64,000 nucleotides of DNA from Amycolatopsis antarctica (GTDB lineage: Bacteria > Actinomycetota > Actinomycetes > Mycobacteriales > Pseudonocardiaceae). Position 1 is the first letter of the stretch. Every line of letters starts with the position of its first letter. Shown here in pieces: positions 17,989 through 27,876 of the stretch. Both the position numbers and the translations under genes were made by a program. A model generated the notes under the pieces. That model made no database searches. It was given only the letters and a program-made list of their open reading frames with translations, and was not told the origin of the DNA. Where the stretch lies: positions 248,001 to 312,000 of the forward strand of contig NZ_NKYE01000003.1 in the NCBI RefSeq assembly GCF_002262875.1. Direction: 5' to 3'.

Positions 17989-20237
17989 CCCATCGCCTTG
18001 CGCTCGGCGACCAGGTCGACCTGCAGGTCACGGACTTGTGAACCGTCGGCCGGGGAGGCCACCCATTCGCCGTTGGCGGTGAGCACCCAGCAACGGGTGA
18101 TCGGATCCAGCGCCGAACTGAGAACGTGATCGAGTTGCGCGGTGAGTTTTGGATCCTTGACCCGGACGAGGGCCTCGATCCGGCGATCGAGATTCCGGTG
18201 CATCATGTCCGCACTGCCGATCCAGTAACTCTGGCCGCCCCGGAAATGGAAGACCCGGGAATGCTCGAGGAACCGGCCGAGAATGGAACGGACCGCGATG
18301 TTCTCGCTCAATCCCTCCACTCCCGGCTTGAGCGCGCAGATACCGCGGACCACGACCTGCACCGGAACCCCGGCCTGCGACGCGTGATAGAGCGCGTCGA
18401 TCACCTGTTCGTCGACGAGTGAGTTGCATTTGATCCGGATTCCGGCGTCCGGTCCGGCGCGGGCGTGTTCGATCTCCTCGGCGATGCACTGCAGGATTCC
18501 CCGCCGAATCCCCTTGGGGGAGGTCAGGATGTTGCGGTAGGTCTCCTGCCGCGAGTAACCGGTGAGCACGTTGAACAGGTCGGTCAGGTCGGCACCGATC
18601 GCCGGATCCGCGGTCAGCAGCCCCATGTCCTCGTACAGCCGCGCGGTCTTCGGGTTGTAGTTGCCGGTGCCGATGTGGCAGTAGCGGCGGATCGTCGACC
18701 CCTCCTGCCGCACCACCATCGCCACCTTGCAGTGCGTCTTCAGGCCGACCAGGCCGTACACGACGTGCACCCCGGCGCGCTCCAGCGTCCTCGCCCAGGT
18801 GATGTTGGCCTGTTCGTCGAAGCGCGCCTTGATCTCCACCAGCGCCACCACCTGCTTGCCCGCCTCGGCGGCGTCGATCAGCGCGTCGACGACCGGGGAG
18901 TCGCCCGAGGTGCGGTAGAGCGTCTGCTTGATCGCCAGCACCTTGCTGTCCGCCGCCGCCTGCTCGACGAACCGCTGGACACTGGTGGAGAACGAGTCGT
19001 ACGGGTGGTGCACCAGCACGTCGCCCTCGCGCAGCGTCGCGAACACGCTCTTCGGCGTCTCCCGCTCACCGAACGCCGGATGCGTCGCCGGCACGAACGG
19101 ACTGTCCTTGAGGTCCTTGCGGTCCACTCCGGACAGTTGGTGCAGGCAGCTCAGGTCCAGCAGGCCGGGCACCTCCACCACGTCGTGCGGGTCGACCTCC
19201 AGTTCCCGCAGCAGCAGTTCGAGCATGTGCTCGCTCATGTCGATCGCGACCTCGAGCCGCACCGGCGGACCGAACCTGCGCTGTGCCAGTTCCCTTTCCA
19301 GGGCCTGCAACAGGTCCTCGTCGCGGTCCTCCTCGACCTCGAAGTCCGCGTTACGGGTCACTCTGAAGGCGTGGTGCTCGGTGACGTGCATGCCGGTGAA
19401 CAGTTCGCCGAGGTGCGCGGCGATCAGCTCCTCCAACGGCAGGAAGGTCGCGACCTGGCCCGAACGCTGCTGCTCGACGCGGATCAGCCGGGGCACGTTG
19501 TTGGGCACCTTGACCCGGGCGAAGCGCTCGGTGCCGCCCTCCGGGTCCCGCACGGTCACGGCCAGGTTGAGCGAAAGCCCGGAGATGTAGGGGAACGGGT
19601 GCGCCGGGTCGACTGCGAGCGGGGTCAGCACCGGGAAGATCTGCTCGCTGAAGTAGTGCGAGAGCCGGGAGCGGTCGTCCTGCCCGAGGTCGGACCAGCG
19701 CACGATGCGGATGCCGCACTCGTCGAGCGCGGGCCGGATGTGCTCCTCGAAGGCGGCCGTCTGCCGCTCCACCAGATCCTGGTTCCGCTTGGCGATGTAG
19801 GCGAGCTGCTCGCGGGGAGTGAGCCCGTCGGCGCTGCGCACGGACAGGCCGGTCTCGTCCCGCCGCTTCAGCCCGGCCACCCGCACCATGTAGAACTCGT
19901 CCAAATTGGACGCGAAGATCGCCAGGAACTTGGCGCGCTCGAGCAGCGGCTGCGAGGCGTCCTCGGCCAGCGCCAGCACCCGGGCGTTGAAGTCCTGCCA
20001 GGACAGTTCCCGGTTGAAGTAGCGGTCGTCGGGCAGTGAGTCGGCGAGCTCGGCGGCGACATGCGTGGCCGCGGGCGGGGCGGACGGGATGGCGCGCATC
20101 TCCGGACCGTCGACCGCCTCCCGCACCGGGTTGCCGCCCGCACCGCTTCCGCTCGCGGGCCGTCGCCGCGCCGCGGTGTTCGCCGGTGTCGAACGGGCTG
20201 GTCCCGGGGTCAGGCTCTCGTCACTCACGGACGCCAT
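17985..20237 (-). CDS. ppk: Polyphosphate kinase
   Basis: Reversible synthesis of inorganic polyphosphate from ATP; 750 residues, typical PPK1 length with a short disordered N-terminus. Visible features: [18 protein letters not shown] at the N-domain start, [32 protein letters not shown] and the HIGTGNYN region, which follows the autophosphorylated-His area of PPK1. The start MASVSDE (20237) is preceded by a weak GGAA; GTG at 20228 is possible. It lies between fbiD and mutT1 on the same strand, the order seen in mycobacteria. Confidence 0.95.
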   Translation of the reverse strand: MASVSDESLTPGPARSTPANTAARRRPASGSGAGGNPVREAVDGPEMRAIPSAPPAATHVAAELADSLPDDRYFNRELSWQDFNARVLALAEDASQPLLERAKFLAIFASNLDEFYMVRVAGLKRRDETGLSVRSADGLTPREQLAYIAKRNQDLVERQTAAFEEHIRPALDECGIRIVRWSDLGQDDRSRLSHYFSEQIFPVLTPLAVDPAHPFPYISGLSLNLAVTVRDPEGGTERFARVKVPNNVPRLIRVEQQRSGQVATFLPLEELIAAHLGELFTGMHVTEHHAFRVTRNADFEVEEDRDEDLLQALERELAQRRFGPPVRLEVAIDMSEHMLELLLRELEVDPHDVVEVPGLLDLSCLHQLSGVDRKDLKDSPFVPATHPAFGERETPKSVFATLREGDVLVHHPYDSFSTSVQRFVEQAAADSKVLAIKQTLYRTSGDSPVVDALIDAAEAGKQVVALVEIKARFDEQANITWARTLERAGVHVVYGLVGLKTHCKVAMVVRQEGSTIRRYCHIGTGNYNPKTARLYEDMGLLTADPAIGADLTDLFNVLTGYSRQETYRNILTSPKGIRRGILQCIAEEIEHARAGPDAGIRIKCNSLVDEQVIDALYHASQAGVPVQVVVRGICALKPGVEGLSENIAVRSILGRFLEHSRVFHFRGGQSYWIGSADMMHRNLDRRIEALVRVKDPKLTAQLDHVLSSALDPITRCWVLTANGEWVASPADGSQVRDLQVDLVAERKAMG

Positions 20238-20304
20238 TGTTCCGTACGTGACGCCCGGATGGGCACCCTGACGTCGGCGGCCGGCGGTGAACTTCATCTC
20301 GACC

Positions 20305-20952
20305 TCAGCGCAGGCAGCAACTCTCCGCGAGAAGGAGCTTGCTGCGCTCGCCAAGGCCCAGCTCACTCGCATGGCGCAGGTCCTCGGGCGTGTCGACGTC
20401 CCCACGCAGCGAGGGCGCCCGCACGGCGAGGGCCAGCGCCCCCGAACGGGCGTGCGCCTGCGCCGAACCGGTACCGAAGCGCGGTCCGAGCCACCCTCCC
20501 GGCGCCGAGAGCAGCAGGGTGGTCCCGCTGCCGTGCCGGTCGGCGACGAACGCCCGCCGCCCGCGGGCCTGTTCGATCGCCGAACTCAGCTCGACCGCGC
20601 GCAGCGCGGGCAGATCCGCCTGCATCGCGGCGACCACCGCGTCCGGATCGCCCGCGCGCAGGACCGACTCGCCATGCCGCAGGGCCGCGTTCAGCCCGCC
20701 CGCGCCGTTCTCGCCGACGACCTCCACGCCCGGAACGTCCAGCTCGGCGAGCGTCGCGGGGTCCGTGCCGACGACGAGGACGCGGCGTACCCCTGCCGCC
20801 GCCCGTGCGGCCGCCAGGGTGTCCGCGGCCAGTGCCAGCACCAGCCGCGCGTGGGCCTGCTCGCCCGGTGGGCATCCTGGCGCGCCCCGCAGCCGGGACT
20901 TGCCGAGCTGGGGCGGTTTCATCGGGACGATCAGGTCCACCTCTCGAGCCAC
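20305..20952 (-). CDS. fbiD: Phosphoenolpyruvate/2-phospholactate guanylyltransferase (coenzyme F420)
   Basis: 215-residue CofC/FbiD-type nucleotidyltransferase. It transfers GMP to phosphoenolpyruvate (actinobacteria) or 2-phospholactate to make the F420 side-chain precursor. N-terminal [17 protein letters not shown] matches the family substrate/GTP site; [10 protein letters not shown] provides the acidic metal-site segment, and [11 protein letters not shown] is a conserved C-terminal motif. GTG 20952 is chosen because family members begin about 6-10 residues before IVPMK. It is probably the first gene of fbiD-ppk-mutT1. Its presence implies that this organism makes F420. Confidence 0.9.
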   Translation of the reverse strand: MAREVDLIVPMKPPQLGKSRLRGAPGCPPGEQAHARLVLALAADTLAAARAAAGVRRVLVVGTDPATLAELDVPGVEVVGENGAGGLNAALRHGESVLRAGDPDAVVAAMQADLPALRAVELSSAIEQARGRRAFVADRHGSGTTLLLSAPGGWLGPRFGTGSAQAHARSGALALAVRAPSLRGDVDTPEDLRHASELGLGERSKLLLAESCCLR

Positions 20953-21084
20953 GTGTCCATACTCCACGAAATCGGCCGCGGCGCGCGGGAGACCGCCCGC
21001 CGTGGGGACCCCTTGCTGGACCCCCGGACGGGCGCGGGGGAGGATCACCCGGCGCAGTCGGGAGATTCGAGGCGAGGAGGAGTC

Positions 21085-21792
21085 TTGGCTGATCGGGAGA
21101 AGGGCGGCTTCTGGGTGGGGCTCACCGCGGGGTTCTTCTACCCGGTGACCTGGATCGGACGGAGCGAGTACCGGCACGCGGAGCGGCTGCCGCCCACCGG
21201 TGGTGCCCTGCTGGTGCTCAATCACGTCTCACATCTGGACCCGGCCGTGGACGCCGTGTTCGTGCACCGGAACAAGCGGGTACCGCGCTTCATGGCGAAG
21301 GCCAGCCTGTTCAGCGTGCCGATGTTCGGCCGGATGCTGGCAGGTTCGGGCGGGATCCCGGTCTACCGGGGTTCGGGCAGCGCGGGCGACAGCCTGCGCG
21401 CCGCCCACGCCGCCCTGCGTGAGGGAAAGGTCGTGGTCATCTACCCCGAGGGCACCATCACCAAGGACCCGGCCGGCTGGCCGAAACGGCCGTACACCGG
21501 GGTGGCACGGCTGGCATTGGAGAACGACGTCCCGGTCATCCCGATCGCCCGCTGGGGCACCCACGACATCTGGAACGGCTACACGAAGAAGTTCCGCCCG
21601 CTGCCGCGCAAGAAGGTGGTGCACTCGGTGGGCCTGCCCGTCGACCTGTCGGCCCAGCGCCAGGGGGAGGCGAGCAGCGGCACGCTGCGCGAGGTGACGG
21701 AACTGCTGATGCGCGAGGTGGTGACGCTGCTGTCCGAGGTACGCGGCGAGGAGCCCCCGGCCGCGGCCCCGGAGGCGGAGAACAGCCGATGA
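21085..21792 (+). CDS. 1-acyl-sn-glycerol-3-phosphate acyltransferase (PlsC family)
   Basis: 235-residue acyltransferase with the HX4D motif NHVSHLD (near residue 45) and the conserved [10 protein letters not shown] block. It likely acylates lysophosphatidic acid on the inner membrane face. The TTG start (MADREKGG) has GGAGG four bases upstream and is preferred over remote upstream starts. Its stop overlaps the gpsA start (ATGA), joining glycerol-3-phosphate supply and acylation in one operon. A small hydrophobic segment ([17 protein letters not shown]) at the N-terminus may dip into the membrane. Confidence 0.9.
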   Translation: MADREKGGFWVGLTAGFFYPVTWIGRSEYRHAERLPPTGGALLVLNHVSHLDPAVDAVFVHRNKRVPRFMAKASLFSVPMFGRMLAGSGGIPVYRGSGSAGDSLRAAHAALREGKVVVIYPEGTITKDPAGWPKRPYTGVARLALENDVPVIPIARWGTHDIWNGYTKKFRPLPRKKVVHSVGLPVDLSAQRQGEASSGTLREVTELLMREVVTLLSEVRGEEPPAAAPEAENSR

Positions 21793-22799
21793 CCCCGCAG
21801 CGCATCACCGTTCTCGGCGCGGGTTCCTGGGGCACCGCCTTCGCGAAGGTGCTCGCCGACGCCGGCCGGGACGTCACCATGTGGGCGCGACGGGACGAGG
21901 TCGCCACCCGGATCCGGGAGGAGCACGCCAACGAGGGGTATCTGCCCGGCGTCGCCCTGCCGCCGAACCTGACCGCGACTGCCGATCCGGCGCGGGCGCT
22001 GCACGGTGCCGAGGCCGTGGTACTCGCCGTGCCGAGCCAGAGCCTGCGGGCAAACCTCACCGAATGGCGGGAGCTGCTGCCGCGCGAGGCGATCCTGGTC
22101 AGCCTGGCCAAGGGCGTGGAACTGGGCACACTCAAGCGGATGAGCGAGGTGATCACCGAGATCGCCGACGTTCCCGCCGGCCAGGTCGTGGTGGTCTCCG
22201 GTCCGAACCTCGCTCGTGAGATCGCGCAGGGCCAGCCCTCCGCCGCGGTCGTCGCCTGCGCCGACCACGAACGAGCGGTGGCCGTGCAGCGGGCCGCCTT
22301 CAACTCGTACTTCCGCCCGTACACCAACACCGACGTCGTCGGCTGCGAACTGGGCGGGGCGTGCAAGAACGTGATCGCACTGAGCTGCGGGATGGCCGCG
22401 GGCATGGGATTGGGCACCAATACGATGGCGACCCTGATCACCAGGGGCCTGGCGGAGATGGCCAGGCTCGGCGTGAAACTCGGCGCCGACCCGCTCACCT
22501 TCGCCGGGCTCGCCGGCGTCGGCGACCTGGTGGCCACCTGCTCCTCGCCGCTGTCGCGCAACCGGACCTTCGGCGAGCGGATGGGCCGGGGGGAGACGGT
22601 CGAGCAGGCGCGGGCCGCGGGCGGCGGTCAGGTCGCCGAGGGCGTCATGTCCTGCTCGTCGATCCGGGAGCTGGCCGCCGGCCTGGGGGTGGACATGCCG
22701 ATCACCGACGCCATGCACCGCGCCTGCCACGAGGGGATCGACATGCGGCGTCTCGGCGCGGAACTGCTGGGGCGGGAGCAGAAGCACGAGTGGTCCTGA
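21789..22799 (+). CDS. gpsA: Glycerol-3-phosphate dehydrogenase [NAD(P)+]
   Basis: 336 residues. Reduces dihydroxyacetone phosphate to sn-glycerol-3-phosphate for phospholipids. Rossmann motif [17 protein letters not shown] at the N-terminus; [14 protein letters not shown] and [14 protein letters not shown] mid-protein; the catalytic Lys lies in [15 protein letters not shown]. Translationally coupled to the upstream acyltransferase gene. The homologue Rv2982c occupies the same position between ppk/fbiD and ddl. Confidence 0.97.
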   Translation: MTPQRITVLGAGSWGTAFAKVLADAGRDVTMWARRDEVATRIREEHANEGYLPGVALPPNLTATADPARALHGAEAVVLAVPSQSLRANLTEWRELLPREAILVSLAKGVELGTLKRMSEVITEIADVPAGQVVVVSGPNLAREIAQGQPSAAVVACADHERAVAVQRAAFNSYFRPYTNTDVVGCELGGACKNVIALSCGMAAGMGLGTNTMATLITRGLAEMARLGVKLGADPLTFAGLAGVGDLVATCSSPLSRNRTFGERMGRGETVEQARAAGGGQVAEGVMSCSSIRELAAGLGVDMPITDAMHRACHEGIDMRRLGAELLGREQKHEWS

Positions 22800-22859
22800 C
22801 CGGCGTCCACTCCATGGGACCGGTTGCCGCGCACAGCGGCTGCTGGTGAACTCAGGCGC

Positions 22860-22940
22860 ATGATCACGCCAGGCAGGAACGCACGACGTGGGCGCCTCGC
22901 CCGCCGTCGCGTCGCCGGCGTGCTGTGTCCGTGTCGTTGA
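22860..22940 (+). CDS. Cysteine leader peptide (26 aa) upstream of cysteine dioxygenase
   Basis: A 26-codon frame with an Arg-rich body and C-terminal VLCPCR, i.e. two Cys codons (TGT, TGT) just before the stop. Actinobacteria use small upstream frames with C-terminal Cys codons as cysteine-responsive attenuators; this one has the size, basic character and position of such leaders. The start lacks a clear ribosome binding site. The gap to the next ATG is 59 bases. Translation and regulation are inferred. Confidence 0.72.
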   Translation: MITPGRNARRGRLARRRVAGVLCPCR

Positions 22941-22999
22941 GCTCGATCCGCTCCAGAGCCAGCCGACCGCGCACCACCGCATGCCAGAGGACACCGATC

Positions 23000-23455
23000 A
23001 TGTTCGCCGTTCCGGACAACACCATCGCCATCGCCGAGCGCCCCGCCCTGCAGCACCCCGTCCGCGCCGCCCTCGCCTTCGCCGCCGACCGGGAGCTGTG
23101 GCGCAACCTGCTTCGCTACGACCCCGACCAGCGCTTCGCCGCCCTGATCGCGCGGGACGGGCAGCAGGAGGTCTGGCTGATGAGCTGGCTGCCCGGCCAG
23201 ACCACGTTCTCGCACGACCACGGGCACGCCACCGGTGCCTTCACCGTTGTCACCGGTGACCTGGTGGAACGGGTCACCCGCAGGGCCCCCGGCGGGCGGG
23301 TGCTCACCGAGCACCACGAGCTCACGGCCGGCCAGTCCAGGGTGTTCGGCCCCGGCTACACCCACGAGGTGCGCAACGAAGGGCCGGACCCGGCCGTCAG
23401 CGTGCACGTCTACCGCGACGGCACCCGCACCGTCCGGCCCTCCGGTCTCGGCTAG
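23000..23455 (+). CDS. Cysteine dioxygenase-like cupin protein
   Basis: 151-residue single-domain cupin. The iron-site pattern is visible: HDHGHATGAF supplies two His ligands and the downstream GYTHEVRNEG a third, as in thiol dioxygenases that oxidise cysteine (or mercaptopropionate) to the sulfinic acid. Start ATG 23000 follows AGAGGA by nine bases; an upstream extension would overlap the leader frame. It stands alone after gpsA, preceded by a Cys leader peptide, which supports a link to cysteine. Exact thiol substrate uncertain. Confidence 0.85.
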   Translation: MFAVPDNTIAIAERPALQHPVRAALAFAADRELWRNLLRYDPDQRFAALIARDGQQEVWLMSWLPGQTTFSHDHGHATGAFTVVTGDLVERVTRRAPGGRVLTEHHELTAGQSRVFGPGYTHEVRNEGPDPAVSVHVYRDGTRTVRPSGLG

Positions 23456-23584
23456 GCCCCCTCCGGTGGTTCTCGGCCGGTGAGAAGCCTTGGTAACCGG
23501 TGCCGTACTGGGGCGTTGCCGCCGACGCCGCCGAGAGCCGCCCCCGGCGCGAACATCGCGACCACACCGACTGCCGGGCGACAC

Positions 23585-24250
23585 CTAGCCCCGCCCGGCC
23601 ACGTGCTCCGGAACCGGGATGCCCGGTCGCAGGTCGGCGGCCGGTTCGGGCGGGCCGAAGGAGGTCCGCAGCGGCAGTACCCCCGCCCACGCGCCGCCGT
23701 CGCGCACATCGGCCTCGGTGTCGGAGGGGCCGCCGTCGCGGACCTTGACCGAGGCCTCGGCGAGAGCGAGTTCCAGCACGGTGACCGCGGCGAACTCCTT
23801 GGCACTGACCGGTCTGGCGTGCTCCCAGGAGCCCGGGGCCAGGTGGTCGGTGACGACGCGCAGGCCGTGCAGCTTCCGGTCGGGATCGAGGACCGGCCGC
23901 GGTCTGCCGTGGATCACCGCACTGCGGTAGTTCATCGAGTGGTCGTTCACCGAACGGGCGTAGACGATGGCGTCCAGCAGGGTGACGGTGACGCAGACGT
24001 CGGTACTGCCGTCACCGGCCCGCATGCTCGGCGAGCCGGTGGAGCCGTGCAGGTAGAGGGTGTCACCTTCGCGGCCGTAACCGGTCGGCAGCACGACCGG
24101 CGAGCCGTCGAGCAGGAGCCCCAGGTGGCACACCAGGCCCTCGTCGAGCAGCGAGTACAGCGCCGCCCGCTCGGTTCGGCCTCGGTCCTTCTTGCGGGTG
24201 ATCGTGCTGCGGGGCGTGGCGGACAGCGGGGCCGGCGGGGTTTCGGTCAT
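23585..24250 (-). CDS. Pyridoxamine 5'-phosphate oxidase-family flavin-binding protein
   Basis: 221 residues of the split-barrel FMN-binding fold (COG3467 type): RTERAALYSLLDEGLVCHLGLLLDGSPVVLPTGY followed by YLHGSTGS and a mid-protein DAIVYARSVNDHSMNYRSAVIHG. Relatives include nitroimidazole reductase-like and PNPOx-like proteins; the exact activity is unknown. ATG 24250 has GAGGTGAGG upstream. It diverges from a MocR-type regulator with a 101-base shared control region, a pairing that often means the regulator controls it. Confidence 0.82.
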   Translation of the reverse strand: MTETPPAPLSATPRSTITRKKDRGRTERAALYSLLDEGLVCHLGLLLDGSPVVLPTGYGREGDTLYLHGSTGSPSMRAGDGSTDVCVTVTLLDAIVYARSVNDHSMNYRSAVIHGRPRPVLDPDRKLHGLRVVTDHLAPGSWEHARPVSAKEFAAVTVLELALAEASVKVRDGGPSDTEADVRDGGAWAGVLPLRTSFGPPEPAADLRPGIPVPEHVAGRG

Positions 24251-24351
24251 GTCCCGATCCTCACCTCGGCAGTGGCATCTGAGAATAGCCACCTATACTG
24301 GATTCTCCCAGTCCACTCGGCTGGCCGTTCCGTCGAGGCGAGAGGAACACG
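24251..24351. promoter_or_regulatory. Divergent control region between PNPOx-like gene and MocR regulator
   Basis: Two nested inverted repeats: GAGAAT (24281-24286) with ATTCTC (24302-24307), and ACTGG (24297-24301) with CCAGT (24308-24312). TATACT (24294-24299) is a possible -10 for the plus-strand gene, so a protein bound here would cover both promoters. Confidence 0.5.
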
Positions 24352-25734
24352 ATGACCACCGGCGAGACCGCGCTTCCCGTCCGGCTCGACCGGGAATCCC
24401 TTACGCCCCTTGCTGTCCAGCTTGCCGACACGCTGCGTGAGTCGGCCGCGGACGGCCACCTGCGCGGCGGCGACCGATTGCCGTCCACCAGGGCACTGGC
24501 GCGGCGGCTCGGCGTCAGCCGCACGGTCACCTCGGCCGCCTACGAACAGCTCCACGCCGAGGGCTGGATCGCCGGGCGGCACGGCTCGGGTACCTACGTG
24601 ACCACCTCGCCGCCGCGGGAGCGCCCTGCCCGCCAGGTCCGTCCCGGCACCAGGAGCGAACGGAGCGACCTGCTCGAACTGGTGCCCGGCGTGCCATGGG
24701 CGGAGGGACTGGACCGGGCCGCGTGGCGGCGCGCCTGGCGGGCGGCGGCGGACGCGGCCCCGTTGTCCAGGGCGCACCGGGCGGGCCTGCCCGAGTACCG
24801 CGCCGCCATCGCCGAGCACCTGCTCCGTCACCGCGGCCTCGACGCGGGCGCCGATTCGGTACTCGCCACCGGGGGCACCACCGCCGCGCTCGTCGAACTG
24901 GCGGGATCCGTGCTGGACCGCGACGACGTGGTGGCGGTCGAGGAGCCCGGCTACCAGCGGGCCACGCACGCACTGCGGGCGGCCGGGATCCGGGTGGCCG
25001 GCGTCCCGGTCGACGAGGAGGGCCTGCGCCCGGACGCCGTGCCCGGCGGTGTGCGCGCGGTCTACTGCTCGCCCGCGCACCAGTATCCGATGGGCGGGCG
25101 GTTGAGCGCGCAGCGTCGCGTCGAACTCGTGGAACGCGCCCGCGCCGAGGATTTCCTGCTGATCGAGGACGACTACGACGGCGAGCTGCGGTTCGACGTG
25201 GCCCCGTTGCCGCTGCTGGCCGCGCTCGCTCCCGACGTCGTCGCGCATCTGGGGACCACCAGCAAGATCCTCACGCCCACCCTCGGAGCGGGCTGGATGG
25301 TCGCGCCCTCCACGGTCACCTCGGCCGTGCTCGCCTACCGCGAGCGCACCGGAACCCGGCCCTCGCCCGCGGGCCAGCGTGTGCTGGTGGAGCTGGCCAG
25401 GCACGGCGACCTCGGCAGGCACCTGCGCAGGCTGCGCCGTGAGCTCTCCGAGCGCCGGAGCATGCTGGTGGCCGCCCTGCACGCCGCGCACATCCCGGTC
25501 CTCGGAGACGACGCGGGCGCGCACCTGGTCGTCGAGGTGCCCTCCGCCGCCGCCGAACGGGAACTGCTGACGCGGGCCAGGGAACGCGGCATTCTGCTGG
25601 ACGGTCTCGGCAGGCACTTCGCGGGCAGGCCCAGCTCGTACGGTGTCGCGATCGGCTATTCCGGCTGTTCCCGCGAGGCCTTGCCGGGCGCGCTGGACGT
25701 GCTCGTGGAACTGCTCGCCGAGCAGCGCGACTGA
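24352..25734 (+). CDS. MocR-type (GntR/aminotransferase fusion) transcriptional regulator
   Basis: 460 residues. N-terminal GntR winged helix (about 12-80: PLAVQLADTLRESA, LPSTRALARRLGVSR, GSGTYVT), linker, then a fold-type I aminotransferase domain with YSGTT-type PLP site including TSKILTPTLGAGWM (Lys Schiff-base candidate) and DDYDGELRF (Asp that binds the pyridine N). MocR proteins sense PLP or amino compounds; PdxR members control vitamin B6 genes. Its divergent neighbour is a PNPOx-fold protein, so a PdxR-like role is possible, but no pdxS/T is nearby. Confidence 0.9.
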   Translation: MTTGETALPVRLDRESLTPLAVQLADTLRESAADGHLRGGDRLPSTRALARRLGVSRTVTSAAYEQLHAEGWIAGRHGSGTYVTTSPPRERPARQVRPGTRSERSDLLELVPGVPWAEGLDRAAWRRAWRAAADAAPLSRAHRAGLPEYRAAIAEHLLRHRGLDAGADSVLATGGTTAALVELAGSVLDRDDVVAVEEPGYQRATHALRAAGIRVAGVPVDEEGLRPDAVPGGVRAVYCSPAHQYPMGGRLSAQRRVELVERARAEDFLLIEDDYDGELRFDVAPLPLLAALAPDVVAHLGTTSKILTPTLGAGWMVAPSTVTSAVLAYRERTGTRPSPAGQRVLVELARHGDLGRHLRRLRRELSERRSMLVAALHAAHIPVLGDDAGAHLVVEVPSAAAERELLTRARERGILLDGLGRHFAGRPSSYGVAIGYSGCSREALPGALDVLVELLAEQRD

Positions 25735-25815
25735 CCCGCGTCCGGTACCGCGCGCGCCGCCCGCCGCCGACGCCAGCGGGGGATCGGCCGGTCCGGAGGG
25801 GTAGGGTCAGCGGCC

Positions 25816-26913
25816 ATGAGTTCACGCAAGATCCGTGTCGCCGTGGTCTTCGGCGGCCGGAGCACCGAACACACGATCTCCTGCGTTTCCGCTGGCAGTG
25901 TGCTGTCCAACCTCGACTCCGAGCGGTTCGAGGCGCTGCCGGTCGGCATCACGCGGGAGGGCGGCTGGGTCGCCGGTTCCGGTGATCCGGAGACGCTGTC
26001 CATCCGCGGCCGGGAGCTGCCCTCGGTGACCGAGGGCAGGTCGCTGGTGCTCGCCGGCGACCCGACCAGCCGTGAACTCGTCAGTCTCGAACGAGGGGCG
26101 GCGGTCGAGGTCCTCGGCTCGGTCGACGTCGTCTTCCCGGTGCTGCACGGCGCCTTCGGCGAGGACGGCACCATCCAGGGCCTGCTCGAACTCGCCGGGA
26201 TCCCGTACGTCGGCGCCGGGGTGCTGGCCAGCGCGACGGCGATGGACAAGGAGTACGCGAAGAAGCTGCTCGCCGCCGAGGGCCTGCCGGTGGGGGAGTA
26301 CGCCACCGTCCGGCGTGGACAGTCCACCCTGGACCCGGCCGACCGGGAACGTCTCGGCCTGCCCGTGTTCGTGAAGCCGACCAGGGCCGGATCCTCCATC
26401 GGGATCAGCAAGGTGGAGAGCTGGGACCGGCTCGACGAGGCGATCGCCCTCGCCAGGGAGACCGATCCGAAGGTGCTGGTGGAGGCCGGGGTGGTCGGCC
26501 GCGAGGTGGAATGCGGCGTGCTGGAGTTCCCGGACGGCCGGATCGAGGCCTCGCTGCCCGCGGAGATCCGTGTGCTCTCCGAGGAATCCTCGGCCTGGTA
26601 CGACTTCGAGACCAAGTACCTCGGCGAGGCCGCCGAACTCGACATCCCGGCGAAGCTCGACGACGCCGTCACCGAACGGATTCGCGCCATGGCCGTCAAG
26701 GCGTTCCAGGCGCTCGACTGCCAGGGCCTGGCCCGGGTGGACTTCTTCATCGGTGCCGACGGCGAGCCGACGATCAACGAGGTCAACACCATGCCGGGTT
26801 TCACCACCACCTCGGCCTACCCGAAGATGTGGGCCGTGACCGGCGTCGACTACCCGAACCTGCTGTCCACGCTGATCGACACCGCCGTCGCCAGGGGAAC
26901 CGGCCTGCGCTGA
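25816..26913 (+). CDS. ddl: D-alanine--D-alanine ligase
   Basis: ATP-grasp ligase of 365 residues forming D-Ala-D-Ala for peptidoglycan. N-terminal [16 protein letters not shown], mid [23 protein letters not shown]-grasp [17 protein letters not shown] and C-terminal [10 protein letters not shown] are all present. The homologue is ddlA (Rv2981c), also next to gpsA in mycobacteria. There is no vanH or vanX homologue next to it, so it is the housekeeping ligase. Confidence 0.97.
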   Translation: MSSRKIRVAVVFGGRSTEHTISCVSAGSVLSNLDSERFEALPVGITREGGWVAGSGDPETLSIRGRELPSVTEGRSLVLAGDPTSRELVSLERGAAVEVLGSVDVVFPVLHGAFGEDGTIQGLLELAGIPYVGAGVLASATAMDKEYAKKLLAAEGLPVGEYATVRRGQSTLDPADRERLGLPVFVKPTRAGSSIGISKVESWDRLDEAIALARETDPKVLVEAGVVGREVECGVLEFPDGRIEASLPAEIRVLSEESSAWYDFETKYLGEAAELDIPAKLDDAVTERIRAMAVKAFQALDCQGLARVDFFIGADGEPTINEVNTMPGFTTTSAYPKMWAVTGVDYPNLLSTLIDTAVARGTGLR

Positions 26914-26925
26914 GACGTCCCCCGG

Positions 26926-27477
26926 TCAGCCGAAGCGCAGCGGGGCCGGTGGCAGGCCTGCCGCGATGGCGTCGGAGATCTGTTGCAGCGGCCCGGTTCC
27001 GGCCGTATCCGGCACGGTCAGCGCGGCGTAGACCTCCCGGTCCACCACGAACCACGTCGCCGTTCCGGCACCCGGCACCTGGAGCCAGCGGACGCCGTTG
27101 ATGACGCGGAGCTGCGCGGTCGGGGTCAGCTCCGGCGGGCGGTCCAGACCGCAGCGCAGCACCACCGGGTCGTCCTCGCCCCAGCCCGCCGAGGCGGGTG
27201 GCGCGGGAGCGGCGAGTTCGCGGCGGGTCAGCTCGGTGCCCGCGGAGCGGAGTGCGGCGGGCACGGCACCGAGCAGCGTGGCGCACGGTGCGCTCGCGGC
27301 CTGCGGCGCGGGAACCGGCACGAGTGGCAGCGGGCCGGCGGCCGCTGCGGCGTTCTCCTCCGGTGGCGAAGTGAGCCCGACGATCGCGACCACCACGGCG
27401 AGCCCGAGCGCGATCGCGGCGGCGACGACGATCAGGAACCGTGGCGGAGCACCGGATTCGGTGTCGACTGGTGGCAC
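26926..27477 (-). CDS. DUF3515-family membrane-anchored protein
   Basis: 183 residues: short cytoplasmic N-terminus, one transmembrane helix at about 13-35 (RFLIVVAAAIALGLAVVVAIVG), Pro/Ala linker, then a compact extracytoplasmic domain with two Cys (CATL and VLRCGLD) that may form a disulfide. The family is actinobacterial and uncharacterised; M. tuberculosis Rv2980 lies at the same place beside ddl. It runs convergent to ddl with a 12-base gap. Confidence 0.8.
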   Translation of the reverse strand: MPPVDTESGAPPRFLIVVAAAIALGLAVVVAIVGLTSPPEENAAAAAGPLPLVPVPAPQAASAPCATLLGAVPAALRSAGTELTRRELAAPAPPASAGWGEDDPVVLRCGLDRPPELTPTAQLRVINGVRWLQVPGAGTATWFVVDREVYAALTVPDTAGTGPLQQISDAIAAGLPPAPLRFG

Positions 27478-27496
27478 CGGGTGACTAAAGCACGGG

Positions 27497-27730
27497 CTAG
27501 AGGTTCACGACCGGGCAGGTCAGGGTACGGGTGATGCCGTCCACGTTCTGCACCCGCGCGACGACGAGCTGGCCGAGCTGGTCGACGTTGTCGGCGGCGG
27601 CGCGGACGATCACGTCGTAGGGACCGGTGACATCCTCGGAACTGGTGACGCCGGGGATGCCGGCGATCTCGGCGGCCACGGCGGCGGCCTTGCCGACCTC
27701 GGTCTGGATGAGGATGTATGCGTGAACCAC
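27497..27730 (-). CDS. Stand-alone Lrp/AsnC ligand-binding (RAM) domain protein
   Basis: 77 residues matching only the RAM (ACT-like) effector domain of Lrp/AsnC regulators, without a DNA-binding helix-turn-helix: AYILIQTEVGKAAAVAAEI, VTGPYDVIVRA, DGITRTLTCPVV. Such proteins form oligomers that bind amino acids and may modulate full-length Lrp relatives. The GTG start at 27730 matches the domain boundary; a longer in-frame start (27874) adds no recognisable sequence. It is 19 bases from the DUF3515 gene and probably its upstream operon partner. Confidence 0.8.
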   Translation of the reverse strand: MVHAYILIQTEVGKAAAVAAEIAGIPGVTSSEDVTGPYDVIVRAAADNVDQLGQLVVARVQNVDGITRTLTCPVVNL

Positions 27731-27876
27731 GGCGCGCCCCTTCGTCTCCATCGGTCCGCTCAAGGTAGGAACGATGACAGCAACGTACCCCAGCGAGGGA
27801 ACCATCGGGCATCCGACTATCGGTGATCGTTGTGATCTTTCGCGCAGGGAAATCGACAGGGAGGGAGGTGGCACTG

